This document shows positions 34,992-44,230 of a stretch of DNA of 64,000 nucleotides, one piece after another. Below the pieces are notes generated by a model. The model was not told the DNA's origin. It did not search any database and saw nothing but the letters and a program-made list of their open reading frames with translations. The first letter of the stretch is position 1, and each line of letters opens with the position of its first letter. A program made the position numbers and the translations under genes. This DNA is from Bacillota bacterium. Its GTDB lineage: Bacteria > Bacillota > Clostridia > Lachnospirales > Lachnospiraceae. The DNA lies in the NCBI GenBank assembly GCA_902363515.1, contig CABJAN010000001.1, positions 1-64,000 of the forward strand, read 5' to 3'.

Positions 34992-37682
34992 TTATTCCAA
35001 GATTTTCCGTCCCAGCCGCACATCTTCCATGAAATCAGACAGCTCTTCCGGCAAATGGTCAAAAAGATAAGTACCGCTCTTTTTCTGTTTTTCCACATAC
35101 TCTTCCCGGATTTCCTCTTTCATCCGCTGGATTTCTTCCAAAAGATTTCTGGCTGAAAGCCGGTCTGCTCCCTGCCCTAAAATAATTACCTGTTCCAGGG
35201 CATCGGAAGTTGCTACAGTGACATGATATTGTCTCCCGATTTCATGCACTGTTTTCTCTATGTACTGGTCTGCTGTTTCTGCTTCTTTGGTATACACCAC
35301 ATGAATATTATGATATTTCTGCACAGAACCTTGTCCACCCTCTACTTTGTAGGCGTCAAACACCAGAATCAGGGTACACTTTTTATACCCCTGATAGTTA
35401 CAGAGAATATCCATCAATTTATTTCTGGCTCCTTCAATATTTACCTTTGCCAGCTCCTTTAAATCTTCCCAGGCAAAAATAATATTATAGCCATCCACCA
35501 GAAGATATTCCTTTTCCGGCTCTTTAGGTTTTTGCTTTCTTGGAGAAGTCGGAGCAGCCACTGTCCTTGATGTCTTCTGAAAAGCATTCCGCTCCCGCCT
35601 GATTGGACCATAAGTCCTGGTAAAAATTTCTTCCAATTCCTCCTGGTCTAAACGGATTTCCTCAAAACTTTTATAAGGCACTGCCGGCAATGGCATTTTC
35701 ACACTTTCCTGCTCTGTCTTTTCCAGGCCAAGGTCTGTCTGAATATGGGCATAAGAATCTACCTCATCCCAGTTCACCACAAATCCTGCCCCGTGGGCGC
35801 AGAACACAGAACCCGTAGGATTTTCCATATCTCCGTCCGGTTCATAGGCAACTGCTTCTATGACTTCCTCTGCATTATGACATGGTTCATACCCCTTTAA
35901 GCTGCAGGAAAGCCGTCCTCTTCCTTTCGTATAAGCGGTTACCTCTGTCTGATACCCTCTCATGGTAATAACCGGCGCAGAACCGGTAAGCACAGACATT
36001 TCCCCTTGAATTTCCGGTCCCTGAAAACTGCCATGCATTTTCTGAATATCCGTCATGGCTCTTCCCACCATATCAGAGGGAACTTCCAGACAATATTCAT
36101 ATACTGGCTCTAACAACACGCTTTTTGCCTTCCGAAGCCCCTGGCGCACAGCCCGATAGGTTGCCTGGCGGAAGTCACCGCCTTCTGTGTGCTTTAAATG
36201 GGCTCTGCCTGCAATCAATGTAATTTTCATATCGGTGATATCCGCGCCGGTGAGTACACCTTTGTGGGCTTTTTCTTCCAAATGGGTGAGAATCAGTCTC
36301 TGCCAGTTTTTATCCAGCATATCCTCACTGCAGGAAGTGGCAAATTCCAGGCCGCTTCCCGGTTCTCCAGGCTCCAGAAGCAGATGTACTTCTGCATAAT
36401 GGCGTAAAGGTTCAAAATGTCCGATTCCCTCCACCGGAGCTTCAATGGTTTCTTTGTATACAATGTTTCCGGAACCAAATTCTACAGAAATTCCATAACG
36501 CTCCTGAATCATGGTTTTTAAAATTTCAATCTGCACCTCTCCCATGACCTGGGCGTGAATCTCATTTAACCGGGCATTCCATACCATGTGAAGCTCCGTT
36601 TCTTCCTCTTCTAGCTGGCAAAGTTTCAAGAACATCTGATGCACATCACACTCTGGGGGAAGCTGGATTTCGTAGTTCAATACGGGCACCAGCAGGGGTT
36701 CCTCTGACTCCTGTTCCCTGCCAAGTCCCTGTCCTGCGTGGGTTCTGGTAAGGCCTGTAACCGCACAGATGGTTCCTGCCCTGGCTTCTTTCACTGCCTC
36801 AAATCCGGCTCCAGCATAAATACGAATCTGGTCTGCCTTTTCCTCCCAGTCTGCTCCCTGAAGTACCTGTTTCACCTTTAAACTGCCTCCGGTAATCTTC
36901 ATATGGGTAAGGCGATTTCCTTTTTCATCTCTGGAAATCTTATAGACCTTTGCTCCAAATTCTGAACTGTACACAGGAGCATCTGTATGCCTTTCCAGTC
37001 CTTTTAAAAATTCCTGAATCCCCTGGGATTTTAAGGCAGAGCCAAAATAGCAGGGAAAGACCTTTCGTCTGGCAATCAAAGAGGCAATTTCATCCCTGGA
37101 AATCTCTCCATTCTCTAAATAGGCTTCCAGCACCGCTTCGTCGCAAACTGCCAGATTCTCAAAAAAGGCCTCCTTGGGCTGAGATTTGGTAAAATCAATA
37201 CATTTCTCATCTAATCTGGTCTGAATTTCCTCTAAAATTGCTGCTGGATCTGCCCCCGGCTGATCCATTTTATTAATAAAAAGAAACACAGGAATCTGAT
37301 ACTGGCGTAAAAGCCGCCACAAGGTCTCCACATGTCCCTGTACACCATCTGTTCCTCCGATAATCAGCACTGCATAATCCAGCACCTGAAGAGTTCTTTC
37401 CATCTCTGCGGAAAAATCCACATGCCCCGGAGTATCCAGAAGCACAATTTCTTTTTCTCCCAGAGTAAAGCCGGCCTGCTTGGAAAAAATGGTAATTCCT
37501 CTGGCACGCTCCAGCTCATAATTATCCAGAAATGCATCCTGGTGGTCCACTCTTCCCATCCTTCGGATGGTTCCTGTATGATAAAGCAAATTTTCCGCAA
37601 GGGTGGTTTTCCCTGCATCTACATGGGCCAGAAGACCAATGCAGATATGTTGTTTTTCTTTCTGTTCAGACGTATTTTCCAT
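34992..37682 (-). CDS. TetM-like ribosomal-protection GTPase fused to a Rae1/YacP NYN nuclease domain
   Basis: An 896-residue protein. Residues about 1-640 are an EF-G-like translational GTPase of the TetM/TetO type: P loop AHVDAGKTT (19-27), RGITI, DTPGHVD, NKMD, then domains III to V; the YTKGRGRLSCSLKGYEP stretch matches the domain V region of ribosomal protection proteins. A linker rich in Pro and basic residues (about 695-724) leads to a NYN/PIN domain (about 725-890). Its motifs LLVDGYNII, LVFDAY, ETADQYIEK and ATSDALEQ match Rae1 (YacP), the ribosome-associated A-site mRNA endonuclease of Bacillus. Tetracycline resistance is possible but unproven. The ATG at 37682 follows AAAGGGG. Confidence 0.9.
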   Translation of the reverse strand: MENTSEQKEKQHICIGLLAHVDAGKTTLAENLLYHTGTIRRMGRVDHQDAFLDNYELERARGITIFSKQAGFTLGEKEIVLLDTPGHVDFSAEMERTLQVLDYAVLIIGGTDGVQGHVETLWRLLRQYQIPVFLFINKMDQPGADPAAILEEIQTRLDEKCIDFTKSQPKEAFFENLAVCDEAVLEAYLENGEISRDEIASLIARRKVFPCYFGSALKSQGIQEFLKGLERHTDAPVYSSEFGAKVYKISRDEKGNRLTHMKITGGSLKVKQVLQGADWEEKADQIRIYAGAGFEAVKEARAGTICAVTGLTRTHAGQGLGREQESEEPLLVPVLNYEIQLPPECDVHQMFLKLCQLEEEETELHMVWNARLNEIHAQVMGEVQIEILKTMIQERYGISVEFGSGNIVYKETIEAPVEGIGHFEPLRHYAEVHLLLEPGEPGSGLEFATSCSEDMLDKNWQRLILTHLEEKAHKGVLTGADITDMKITLIAGRAHLKHTEGGDFRQATYRAVRQGLRKAKSVLLEPVYEYCLEVPSDMVGRAMTDIQKMHGSFQGPEIQGEMSVLTGSAPVITMRGYQTEVTAYTKGRGRLSCSLKGYEPCHNAEEVIEAVAYEPDGDMENPTGSVFCAHGAGFVVNWDEVDSYAHIQTDLGLEKTEQESVKMPLPAVPYKSFEEIRLDQEELEEIFTRTYGPIRRERNAFQKTSRTVAAPTSPRKQKPKEPEKEYLLVDGYNIIFAWEDLKELAKVNIEGARNKLMDILCNYQGYKKCTLILVFDAYKVEGGQGSVQKYHNIHVVYTKEAETADQYIEKTVHEIGRQYHVTVATSDALEQVIILGQGADRLSARNLLEEIQRMKEEIREEYVEKQKKSGTYLFDHLPEELSDFMEDVRLGRKILE

Positions 37683-37756
37683 GAAAATACCCCTTTCTAT
37701 GAATTTATAATACAAGGATTATCATATCACAGAAAGAGGCATAAGTCGATTATTGA

Positions 37757-38275
37757 TATGTTGCTAAATTTGTCATTGAACGCAACCGACTTTTTACAGA
37801 AAATGCAAACCGCTCTCATGGTCATGGCATATTACATGTATCTTCTTTTGAGCCTTATGCCAAAAACCCTCCTATTTCAAAAGTATTCCGGGAAATAGGG
37901 CTGGCCGATGAACTTGGGTCTGGTATGCGAAATACTTACAAGTATACACAGCTTTATTCCGGTGGAATGCTAAAATTTATTGAAGACGATGTGTTCCGTA
38001 CCATTATTCCACTGACTTCAGTTGCTGTAGAAAAAATTGGTCCTTATGAAAAGACCCAAGTTAAGACCCAAGTAACTATTTACGATGAAATCCTTGCATT
38101 TTGTTTAGAACCTCATTCAAAAGCAGAAATCGCAAAACATTGCGGATATAAAAATACAAAAAGCTTCACTCTGAAATATATGCGTCCTTTACTTGATAAC
38201 CAAACCCTAAAAATGACAATCCCAGATAAACCGAACAGTAGAAATCAAAAATATATTACCAATACGTCACTCTAA
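37757..38275 (+). pseudogene. 3' remnant of an AAA_4/RecG-like ATP-binding protein gene
   Basis: The frame is open from 37757 after a TGA and has no plausible start until 37925. The translated remnant (about 172 residues) contains NANRSHGHGIL, FREIGLADELGSGMRN and YKYTQLYSGG, which are hallmarks of the C-terminal half of AlbA/AAA_4-type ATP-binding proteins. A winged-helix-like tail follows (SKAEIAKHCGYKN). The N-terminal DNA-binding and ATPase part is absent. The segment before it is the promoter region of the opposite GTPase gene, so the 5' part was probably lost by deletion. A KTQVKTQV duplication is visible. Confidence 0.8.
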
Positions 38276-38290
38276 ACAGGGTATAAAACA

Positions 38291-38319
38291 GAGCTGCCAC
38301 ATTTTCACTGTAGCAGCTC
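38291..38319 (-). terminator. terminator after the MATE gene
   Basis: 7-bp stem GAGCTGC / GCAGCTC (38291-38297 and 38313-38319) followed on the minus strand by TGTTTTAT. It also lies just behind the AAA_4 remnant. Confidence 0.6.
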
Positions 38320-38327
38320 CATCTCCT

Positions 38328-39662
38328 TTATCTGAAAAACTCCTTCTTATGCCTCCTGTAATACAAAAATCCCACCAAATCTGCCAGCGCCCACCCAATG
38401 GGCACAGACCACCAGATTCCTGTCACGCCAATGGCCTCTATGGAAGAAAGTGCATAAGCCAGCACCACTCTTGTCCCCAGGGAAATCACTGTAAGCACCA
38501 CAGACATGCCCGGCAGCTTCACCGCTCTATAAAAGCCATACAGCAGAAACAGACATCCGATTCCGCAGTAAAAAGCCCCTTCAATCCGCAGATATTCCAC
38601 ACCTGCAGCAAGAATGGCAGTTTCCTCCGGCTGCACAAAAATAAGCATTAATGGCTTGGCAAACACAAACACACCAATAGAAATCACAATACAAAATGCC
38701 ATTGCCATAAGCACTGCTTTTTTAATTCCTTCCCGGATGCGGGCTTCTTTTTTTGCGCCGAAATTCTGCGCCACAAAGGTGGAAAATGCATTTCCGAAAT
38801 CTTGTACCGGCATATAGGCAAAGGAATCTATTTTCACAGCCGCTGCAAAAGCCGCCATAATCACTGTTCCAAAGCTGTTTACCAGCCCCTGCACCATTAA
38901 AATTCCAAGATTCATTACAGACTGCTGCAGGGAAGTCAGGAAGGAAAACTGAGCGATTTCTTTTACCAGGGAAAACTCCGGATGAAGATATTTCGCCTTT
39001 ACCCGAAACTGGGGCATTTTCCAATAAGTATAGATGGTAATACCGATTCCGGAAACATACTGGGAAATTACTGTTGCAATGGCAGCGCCTTTTACGCCCC
39101 ACTGAAGTCCCAGAACAAACCACAAATCCAGCACAATATTCAAAATCGCACAAGCTGCCAGAAATACCAGGGGAACCACAGAATTTCCCACAGCTCTCAA
39201 CACAGAGGCAAAAAAGTTATACAAAAAGGTTGCCAGAATCCCAAGAAAAATCACCCACAAATAATCCCGCATCATTCCATAAATTTCCTGTGGAACCTGA
39301 AGAAGCCCCATAATCGGATCTATAAACAAAAAGACTGCCAAATTTACTATAACCGCAGTAATTCCTATTAATAAAAAAGACGCTCCAATACTTTTTTCCA
39401 ACTGTTCCTGGTCTTTCTCCCCATAACGTATAGAAAAAACAGCGCCGCTTCCCATACAAAGTCCCAGAAAAATAGAGGTGAGAAAGGTCATTAAAGTATA
39501 AGAAGCCCCCACTGCCGCAAGAGCGCCGGAGCCCAGAAACCTGCCTACAATTAAAGTATCTGCAATATTATAAAGCTGCTGCAGCAAATTTCCCGCAATC
39601 ATAGGCAGGGAAAACAACAAAATGGTTTTCGTAACCGATCCTTCCGTAAGATTCTTTTGCAT
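38328..39662 (-). CDS. MATE family multidrug/toxin exporter
   Basis: A 444-residue inner-membrane exporter with the twelve segments of the MATE family. The two homologous halves start with IVGRFLGSGALAAVGAS (about residues 37-53) and, in the second half, IMAAFAAAVKIDSFAYMP and AQNFGAKKEARI, which are typical. Such proteins use sodium or proton gradients to expel drugs or metabolites; the substrate cannot be inferred. Ribosome site GAGGAG. A promoter-like TTGTTT-16-TATGAT with a TTTCC/GGAAA dyad lies just upstream. Confidence 0.93.
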   Translation of the reverse strand: MQKNLTEGSVTKTILLFSLPMIAGNLLQQLYNIADTLIVGRFLGSGALAAVGASYTLMTFLTSIFLGLCMGSGAVFSIRYGEKDQEQLEKSIGASFLLIGITAVIVNLAVFLFIDPIMGLLQVPQEIYGMMRDYLWVIFLGILATFLYNFFASVLRAVGNSVVPLVFLAACAILNIVLDLWFVLGLQWGVKGAAIATVISQYVSGIGITIYTYWKMPQFRVKAKYLHPEFSLVKEIAQFSFLTSLQQSVMNLGILMVQGLVNSFGTVIMAAFAAAVKIDSFAYMPVQDFGNAFSTFVAQNFGAKKEARIREGIKKAVLMAMAFCIVISIGVFVFAKPLMLIFVQPEETAILAAGVEYLRIEGAFYCGIGCLFLLYGFYRAVKLPGMSVVLTVISLGTRVVLAYALSSIEAIGVTGIWWSVPIGWALADLVGFLYYRRHKKEFFR

Positions 39663-39734
39663 AATATACTCCTCTTTCGTAAAATTTTCCTTCTTTTTAT
39701 CATACCTTTCCTGGAATGGAAAACAAGAGTTTAC

Positions 39735-40871
39735 TTAAAAAGCTCCAGGCACTCCATAAACTCCTAATAGAATAACAAGCATTCCCACATTTCCCAGGGT
39801 AAAATACAGAAAATATTTCCCCTTCAAGCCAGGATACTGCCTTACCATCTGTTTATAGGAAATCAGGCTGGCCATAGATGCAATCAAAGTTCCAAGACCA
39901 CCCAGATTCGTTCCCACCACCAGACTCTCCCATTTATCTGTAAATCCGGACAAAAGTAAAGCTGCCGGAACATTGCTGATAACCTGACTGGATATCACTC
40001 CTGCCAAAGTTTCATGGCCTGTGAGAATCCCGGCAAAAAAATCACGAAACGCAGGAAGTCTTCCCAGATTTCCAATAAAAATAAAGAATCCTATAAAGGT
40101 TCCCAAAAGGGCATAATCAATGCACCACAAAATTTTCCTGTCTGCTACAAGAAAAAAAGCCAGCACCATAAGAAATAAAACTAGCGGTGGCAGCACCTTT
40201 GCAACACTTAACAGGCAAAAAAGAAACAGCACTGCATAACTGATAAAATAAAATTTCCGCTTTTTCCCCCACACAGCGCCGCTTTTTTCAGGTTTGTAGT
40301 CTACCTGTTCTTTTTTCTGAAAGAGCACTGCAAGCCATATACAGATTCCGGTCACAAGGGTATAGGGAAGCATCCAGAGAAGAAAATCTCCCACCTTTGC
40401 ACCGGACTTGCTGTACAAATACAGATTCTGCGGGTTTCCAATAGGCGTAAGACTGCTTCCCATATTTGCTGCAATGGTCTGCAACACCACCAAAGGGATG
40501 ACAAGCTTCTCTTTTCCACACATTTGCAGCACAATCATCCCAAAGGGAACAAAGGTAATCAAAGCCACATCATTGGTAATAAACATGCTAAAGAAAAAAG
40601 GCAGAAAACATAAAATCAAAAGAAGACTTCTGGTATTTGTCACTGCTGCTAAAAGTGCATCCCCTATCCTTTGAAATACGCCAAGCCTCTGAAATCCTGC
40701 CATAGCTGCCATGAGACAAAATAAAAGCATCAATGTATCCCAGTCAATATATTCCAGATATTCTCTGTCCACAGGCTGCCAGAAAACAGATAAAACTGCA
40801 AGCCCCAGGGCAATGCACAGAACTGCTTCCTTTTTTATAAAATTACTGATTCTATTTACCCATATATTCAT
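39735..40871 (-). CDS. ArsB/NhaD-type (ion transporter superfamily) permease
   Basis: A 378-residue membrane protein with about ten segments, related to ArsB/NhaD/CitM permeases. Conserved parts include MFITNDVALITFVP (about residues 95-108) and AANMGSSLTPIGNPQNL (about 134-150), the hairpin regions that bind substrate in this superfamily; the second copy is seen at ISSQVISNVPAALLL and VGTNLGGLGTLIASMAS. It is shorter than the usual 420 or more residues. Substrate (arsenite, sodium, or organic acid) cannot be told; no ars genes are adjacent. Confidence 0.85.
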   Translation of the reverse strand: MNIWVNRISNFIKKEAVLCIALGLAVLSVFWQPVDREYLEYIDWDTLMLLFCLMAAMAGFQRLGVFQRIGDALLAAVTNTRSLLLILCFLPFFFSMFITNDVALITFVPFGMIVLQMCGKEKLVIPLVVLQTIAANMGSSLTPIGNPQNLYLYSKSGAKVGDFLLWMLPYTLVTGICIWLAVLFQKKEQVDYKPEKSGAVWGKKRKFYFISYAVLFLFCLLSVAKVLPPLVLFLMVLAFFLVADRKILWCIDYALLGTFIGFFIFIGNLGRLPAFRDFFAGILTGHETLAGVISSQVISNVPAALLLSGFTDKWESLVVGTNLGGLGTLIASMASLISYKQMVRQYPGLKGKYFLYFTLGNVGMLVILLGVYGVPGAF

Positions 40872-41054
40872 GTATGAAAACGCTCCCCTCTTCTATATTT
40901 CCAAAACATCCTGTAAATCCTTCTTTTTCCTACTGCCTGTATAGCATAGTATTCACACAGAAGCTTGTCAACAAAAACCTGTCCATCTCCTTCCTTTTTC
41001 CTATATAAGATGATACACTAATAGTAACACTTCAACCAAAAAGGAGCAAAAACT

Positions 41055-42074
41055 ATGGTATTGACAAATTATGTTGCTGCAATGGACTGCTGGAAGGGGC
41101 GCGTTGACAGCACCACAGATTATGATGCCTTTCGCTGGCATCAATGGGTTCAGCCACTGGACTTAAATGAAGTTACAGAACCAATGAACTGCAAACTTGG
41201 CTTTGCATTTCTTGGCTTCTGCAGTGAGCAGGGGGTAAAACGAAACAAAGGGCGTGTGGGAACTGCCCTTGCACCGGATTTCATCCGGGCGCAAATGTCC
41301 AACTTCCCCTGTACTTTTTCTAAGGAAGTAAAGTTCTTTGATGCGGGAAATATTCTCTGTGATGAGATTTCCATGGAAGAAGGGCAGCGGCTTCTTGGGC
41401 ATGCAGTAGAAAAGATTCTGGACTTGAACTTATTTCCCATTGTTTTGGGAGGCGGCCATGAAACCACTTTTGGACACTTCCAGGGACAGTTGGCTAATTT
41501 GAAGAAACAGAAAGAATCTCTGGACATGGGAATCATTAATTTTGACGCCCACTTTGATTTAAGACCTTATGAACATGGACCTTCTTCCGGCTCCATGTTT
41601 CGCCAGATTGCAGATATTTATAAAAAAGAACAGGCTGTTTATCACTATCTTCCTCTTGGTATTCAGGAACACAGCAACACAGTCAGCCTGTTCAAATATG
41701 CCAAAGAAATCGGCGCAGATTATATTCTTGCAAAGGAAATCCAGACTTCCAATTATTCTACGATTCTGGAAAAAATCGACACTTTCCTTTACGAATGTGA
41801 TTCCGCTTATATCACCATTTGTACAGATGTATTTTCCTCCGCCTTTGCTCCCGGTGTCAGCGCAACCCAGTCTCTGGGACTTGACCCGGAAGTGGTACTG
41901 CCGCTTCTCAAACATAGCCTGAGAACCCGCCAGGTGAGAGGCTTTGATATCTGCGAAATCTCACCTCGGTTTGACCAGGACAACACCACTGCCAACCTGG
42001 GGGCAGTGCTGATTTTTGCTGTGGTAAATACGCTTTGCAAGTTGAATAATCTTGCTATTGATGTTTTGAAATAA
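41055..42074 (+). CDS. hutG: formimidoylglutamase-like ureohydrolase
   Basis: A 339-residue member of the arginase/agmatinase superfamily, most like formimidoylglutamase, which hydrolyses formimidoyl-glutamate to glutamate and formamide in histidine breakdown. Metal-binding motifs: GGGHETTFGH (about residues 133-142) and NFDAHFDLR (about 164-172). The third motif reads TICTDVFSSAFAPG rather than the usual SxDxDxxDPxxAPG, so the first aspartate of the D-x-D pair is a cysteine. The FAPGVSA ending fits the HutG branch. No other hut gene is in the window, so agmatinase or guanidinobutyrase activity cannot be excluded. AAGGAG precedes the ATG. Confidence 0.75.
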   Translation: MVLTNYVAAMDCWKGRVDSTTDYDAFRWHQWVQPLDLNEVTEPMNCKLGFAFLGFCSEQGVKRNKGRVGTALAPDFIRAQMSNFPCTFSKEVKFFDAGNILCDEISMEEGQRLLGHAVEKILDLNLFPIVLGGGHETTFGHFQGQLANLKKQKESLDMGIINFDAHFDLRPYEHGPSSGSMFRQIADIYKKEQAVYHYLPLGIQEHSNTVSLFKYAKEIGADYILAKEIQTSNYSTILEKIDTFLYECDSAYITICTDVFSSAFAPGVSATQSLGLDPEVVLPLLKHSLRTRQVRGFDICEISPRFDQDNTTANLGAVLIFAVVNTLCKLNNLAIDVLK

Positions 42075-42076
42075 GT

Positions 42077-42140
42077 AAAAAAACAGTCCCATGAAACCGG
42101 AGAAATATTCCAAATCCTCCGGTTTCATAGGGCTGTTTTT
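42077..42140. terminator. strong bidirectional terminator between hutG-like gene and cytX
   Basis: A long stem around AAAACAGTCCCATGAAACCGGAG and its complement, with one bulge and a 13-nt loop. It is flanked by an A run on the left and a T run on the right, so it serves both converging transcripts. Confidence 0.85.
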
Positions 42141-42154
42141 CTTCAAATTCTTCT

Positions 42155-43336
42155 TTAAATTCTTATGGATTTTCCCATTTTCAGTTTCCCAACAATCACG
42201 CACAGAAGCATGGTAAAAACCATATCCGGCAACGTATTTCCTACAGGAATGTCCATCTGCATGAGAATACGGTACAGGATAAATCCAATCAGCCAGACCA
42301 CCAGATTAGGAAGATATAGCTTTTCCTTGCCTACATCTCGTTTCAGCACAAAGAAATCTGCAATCTGAACAGCAATCATAGGCGCAAAGACAGAACCAAT
42401 CAGATACAGAAAATCCGTAATATTGTCCATGGGATAGACCATTGCTCCAACTGTTCCCAGAACAGCCACAACCATTGCCGCAGGTTTTCCCTTGATTTTG
42501 GAGCAAAGAGATTCACTGGAAATTCCGGCAGAATAAGCATCCAGAAAAGTGGTAGTAACAGTGGAAAAGACCACAATCAAAAGCCCTGCCACGCCCAATC
42601 CTGCTTTTACCATAATTACGGAAATATCATATTCCCCTGTATAGATAGCTGCTCCCATACCAATCATATACATCCAACAGCTCACAACACCATAAACCAG
42701 GGCACTGATTGCAGAAGCCTTCACCGGGGCTTTTGCCTCCCTGGTATAATCACTGATAAGAGGAAGCCAGGAAAGGGGCATTGCCACAGACAGCTCTACC
42801 GCTGCTCCAAAGGTCATACTTTCATCCCCTAAAACACTTGCTGCCTGATAATCCCCGAAAATCACCTTGCACAAAATCAGGGTGAGGAAAAAGAGTGCGG
42901 TCATAGCCACCACGTTTAATTTTCCCAGATTAGTGATTCCCACCACAATCCAGAGCAGAATCAATGCGCCAATGACCAGACACCAGATGAGACGTCCCAG
43001 ATTCAGGATGCCGTCTGCTGCCAAAGCCCCGTCATAAATCATAATGGCAGTCCATCCTACCAACTGTAAAACATTTAAAGCTGCAAAGAACAGACAGCCA
43101 TTTTGTCCAAAACTCATTTTCACAGTTTCCATGGCGCTTTGGCGGACTTTTCCCCCTATGACCCCTGCCAAAAATAAAAGGACACAGCCAATCAGATGAC
43201 CCAGAAGAATAGCTGCAATCCCCTTCTGAAACCCCAGGGGTGCCAGATAAGTACCAGTCAGAATTTCCGCAATGGAAACCCCTGCGCCAAACCAGATTAA
43301 TCCATTTTCAAAAAGTCCTGTTCTGCATTCTTTCAT
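42155..43336 (-). CDS. cytX: putative hydroxymethylpyrimidine transporter CytX
   Basis: A 393-residue membrane protein of the nucleobase:cation symporter-1 (purine-cytosine permease) family with about twelve segments. The start GLFENGLIWFGAGVSIAEILTGTYLAP is typical of CytX, the permease repeatedly found in TPP-riboswitch operons and predicted to import hydroxymethylpyrimidine. The start at 43336 has AAGGAG before it and overlaps the thiD stop by 4 nt; an open frame further upstream lies within thiD. Last gene of the thi operon. Confidence 0.88.
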   Translation of the reverse strand: MKECRTGLFENGLIWFGAGVSIAEILTGTYLAPLGFQKGIAAILLGHLIGCVLLFLAGVIGGKVRQSAMETVKMSFGQNGCLFFAALNVLQLVGWTAIMIYDGALAADGILNLGRLIWCLVIGALILLWIVVGITNLGKLNVVAMTALFFLTLILCKVIFGDYQAASVLGDESMTFGAAVELSVAMPLSWLPLISDYTREAKAPVKASAISALVYGVVSCWMYMIGMGAAIYTGEYDISVIMVKAGLGVAGLLIVVFSTVTTTFLDAYSAGISSESLCSKIKGKPAAMVVAVLGTVGAMVYPMDNITDFLYLIGSVFAPMIAVQIADFFVLKRDVGKEKLYLPNLVVWLIGFILYRILMQMDIPVGNTLPDMVFTMLLCVIVGKLKMGKSIRI

Positions 43337-44148
43337 AACCAACACTCCTTTTCCCCTGCAAATTCTCCCGTAACTGCAAAACCATGGTTCATAGGACCGC
43401 TGCCTTTTCCCAGGTCCAGCATATCTGCCAGCGCACCGGAGAGATACTCTTTCGCCCTTTTCACAGATTCTTCTAAGGAAAATCCTTTCGCAAGATTGGC
43501 TGCAATGGCGCTTGAGAGGGTACATCCTGTTCCATGGGTATTGGGATTATCAATACGCTTTCCATAGAACCACTGATAGCTCCCATTGTTGTACAGCAGG
43601 TCATTGGCATCCTGAAAGCTGTGACCGCCTTTGCACAAAACTCCACAGCCATACTGCTCACTGATACTCTTTGCCGCTGCAATCATGTCTTCCTCTGTGC
43701 GTATCCGAATGCCGGACAGTACCTCTGTTTCCGGAATGTTAGGAGTCAGAAGCATGGCCAGTGGAAGCAGATGCTCCTTTAAAGCTGCCACCGCATCCTC
43801 GCTAATCAGCCGGGAACCGCTGGTTGCCACCATAACCGGGTCCACAACCAGTTTGGAAACCTTATATTCTTTCAACTTTTCTGCAATCTTCTCAATAAGT
43901 TCACTGTTTGCTACCATGCCAATCTTCACTGCATCCGGATAAATATCCGTAAAAATCATATCAAGCTGTTTTTCCAGAAATTCCGGGGTCACTTCCATAA
44001 TGTCCATTACGCCGGTGGTGTTTTGTGCAGTCAAGGCCGTGATTGCGCTCATGGCGTATACGCCATTAGTAATCATAGTCTTAATATCTGCCTGGATGCC
44101 GGCGCCTCCGCTGGAATCACTTCCTGCGATTGTTAATGCTGTTCTCAT
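43333..44148 (-). CDS. thiD: hydroxymethylpyrimidine/phosphomethylpyrimidine kinase
   Basis: ThiD phosphorylates hydroxymethylpyrimidine twice to the pyrophosphate used for thiamine phosphate synthesis. The 271-residue protein begins ALTIAGSDSSGGAGIQADIK, has the VDPVMVATSG motif (about residues 110-119), and the anion-hole/catalytic stretch NTHGTGCTLSSAIAA near residue 210, all typical. The frame is open far upstream but the ATG at 44148 follows AAGGAG and matches the family's N-terminus. It uses substrate that the cytX product could import. Confidence 0.95.
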   Translation of the reverse strand: MRTALTIAGSDSSGGAGIQADIKTMITNGVYAMSAITALTAQNTTGVMDIMEVTPEFLEKQLDMIFTDIYPDAVKIGMVANSELIEKIAEKLKEYKVSKLVVDPVMVATSGSRLISEDAVAALKEHLLPLAMLLTPNIPETEVLSGIRIRTEEDMIAAAKSISEQYGCGVLCKGGHSFQDANDLLYNNGSYQWFYGKRIDNPNTHGTGCTLSSAIAANLAKGFSLEESVKRAKEYLSGALADMLDLGKGSGPMNHGFAVTGEFAGEKECWL

Positions 44149-44230
44149 GTTTTTTCTCCTTTTCCACTGCGCATTAATTTTCTTAGGCGACGCAAGATGG
44201 TGCCCCCAATCCGCCGCCAGATTACCCGTC

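Noticed and set aside
34992..37682. Plain tet(M)/tet(O) tetracycline resistance gene
   Set aside because: The GTPase is diverged, carries an extra nuclease domain and stands with housekeeping-like neighbours, not in a transposon. Resistance is possible but not supported enough to name it tet.
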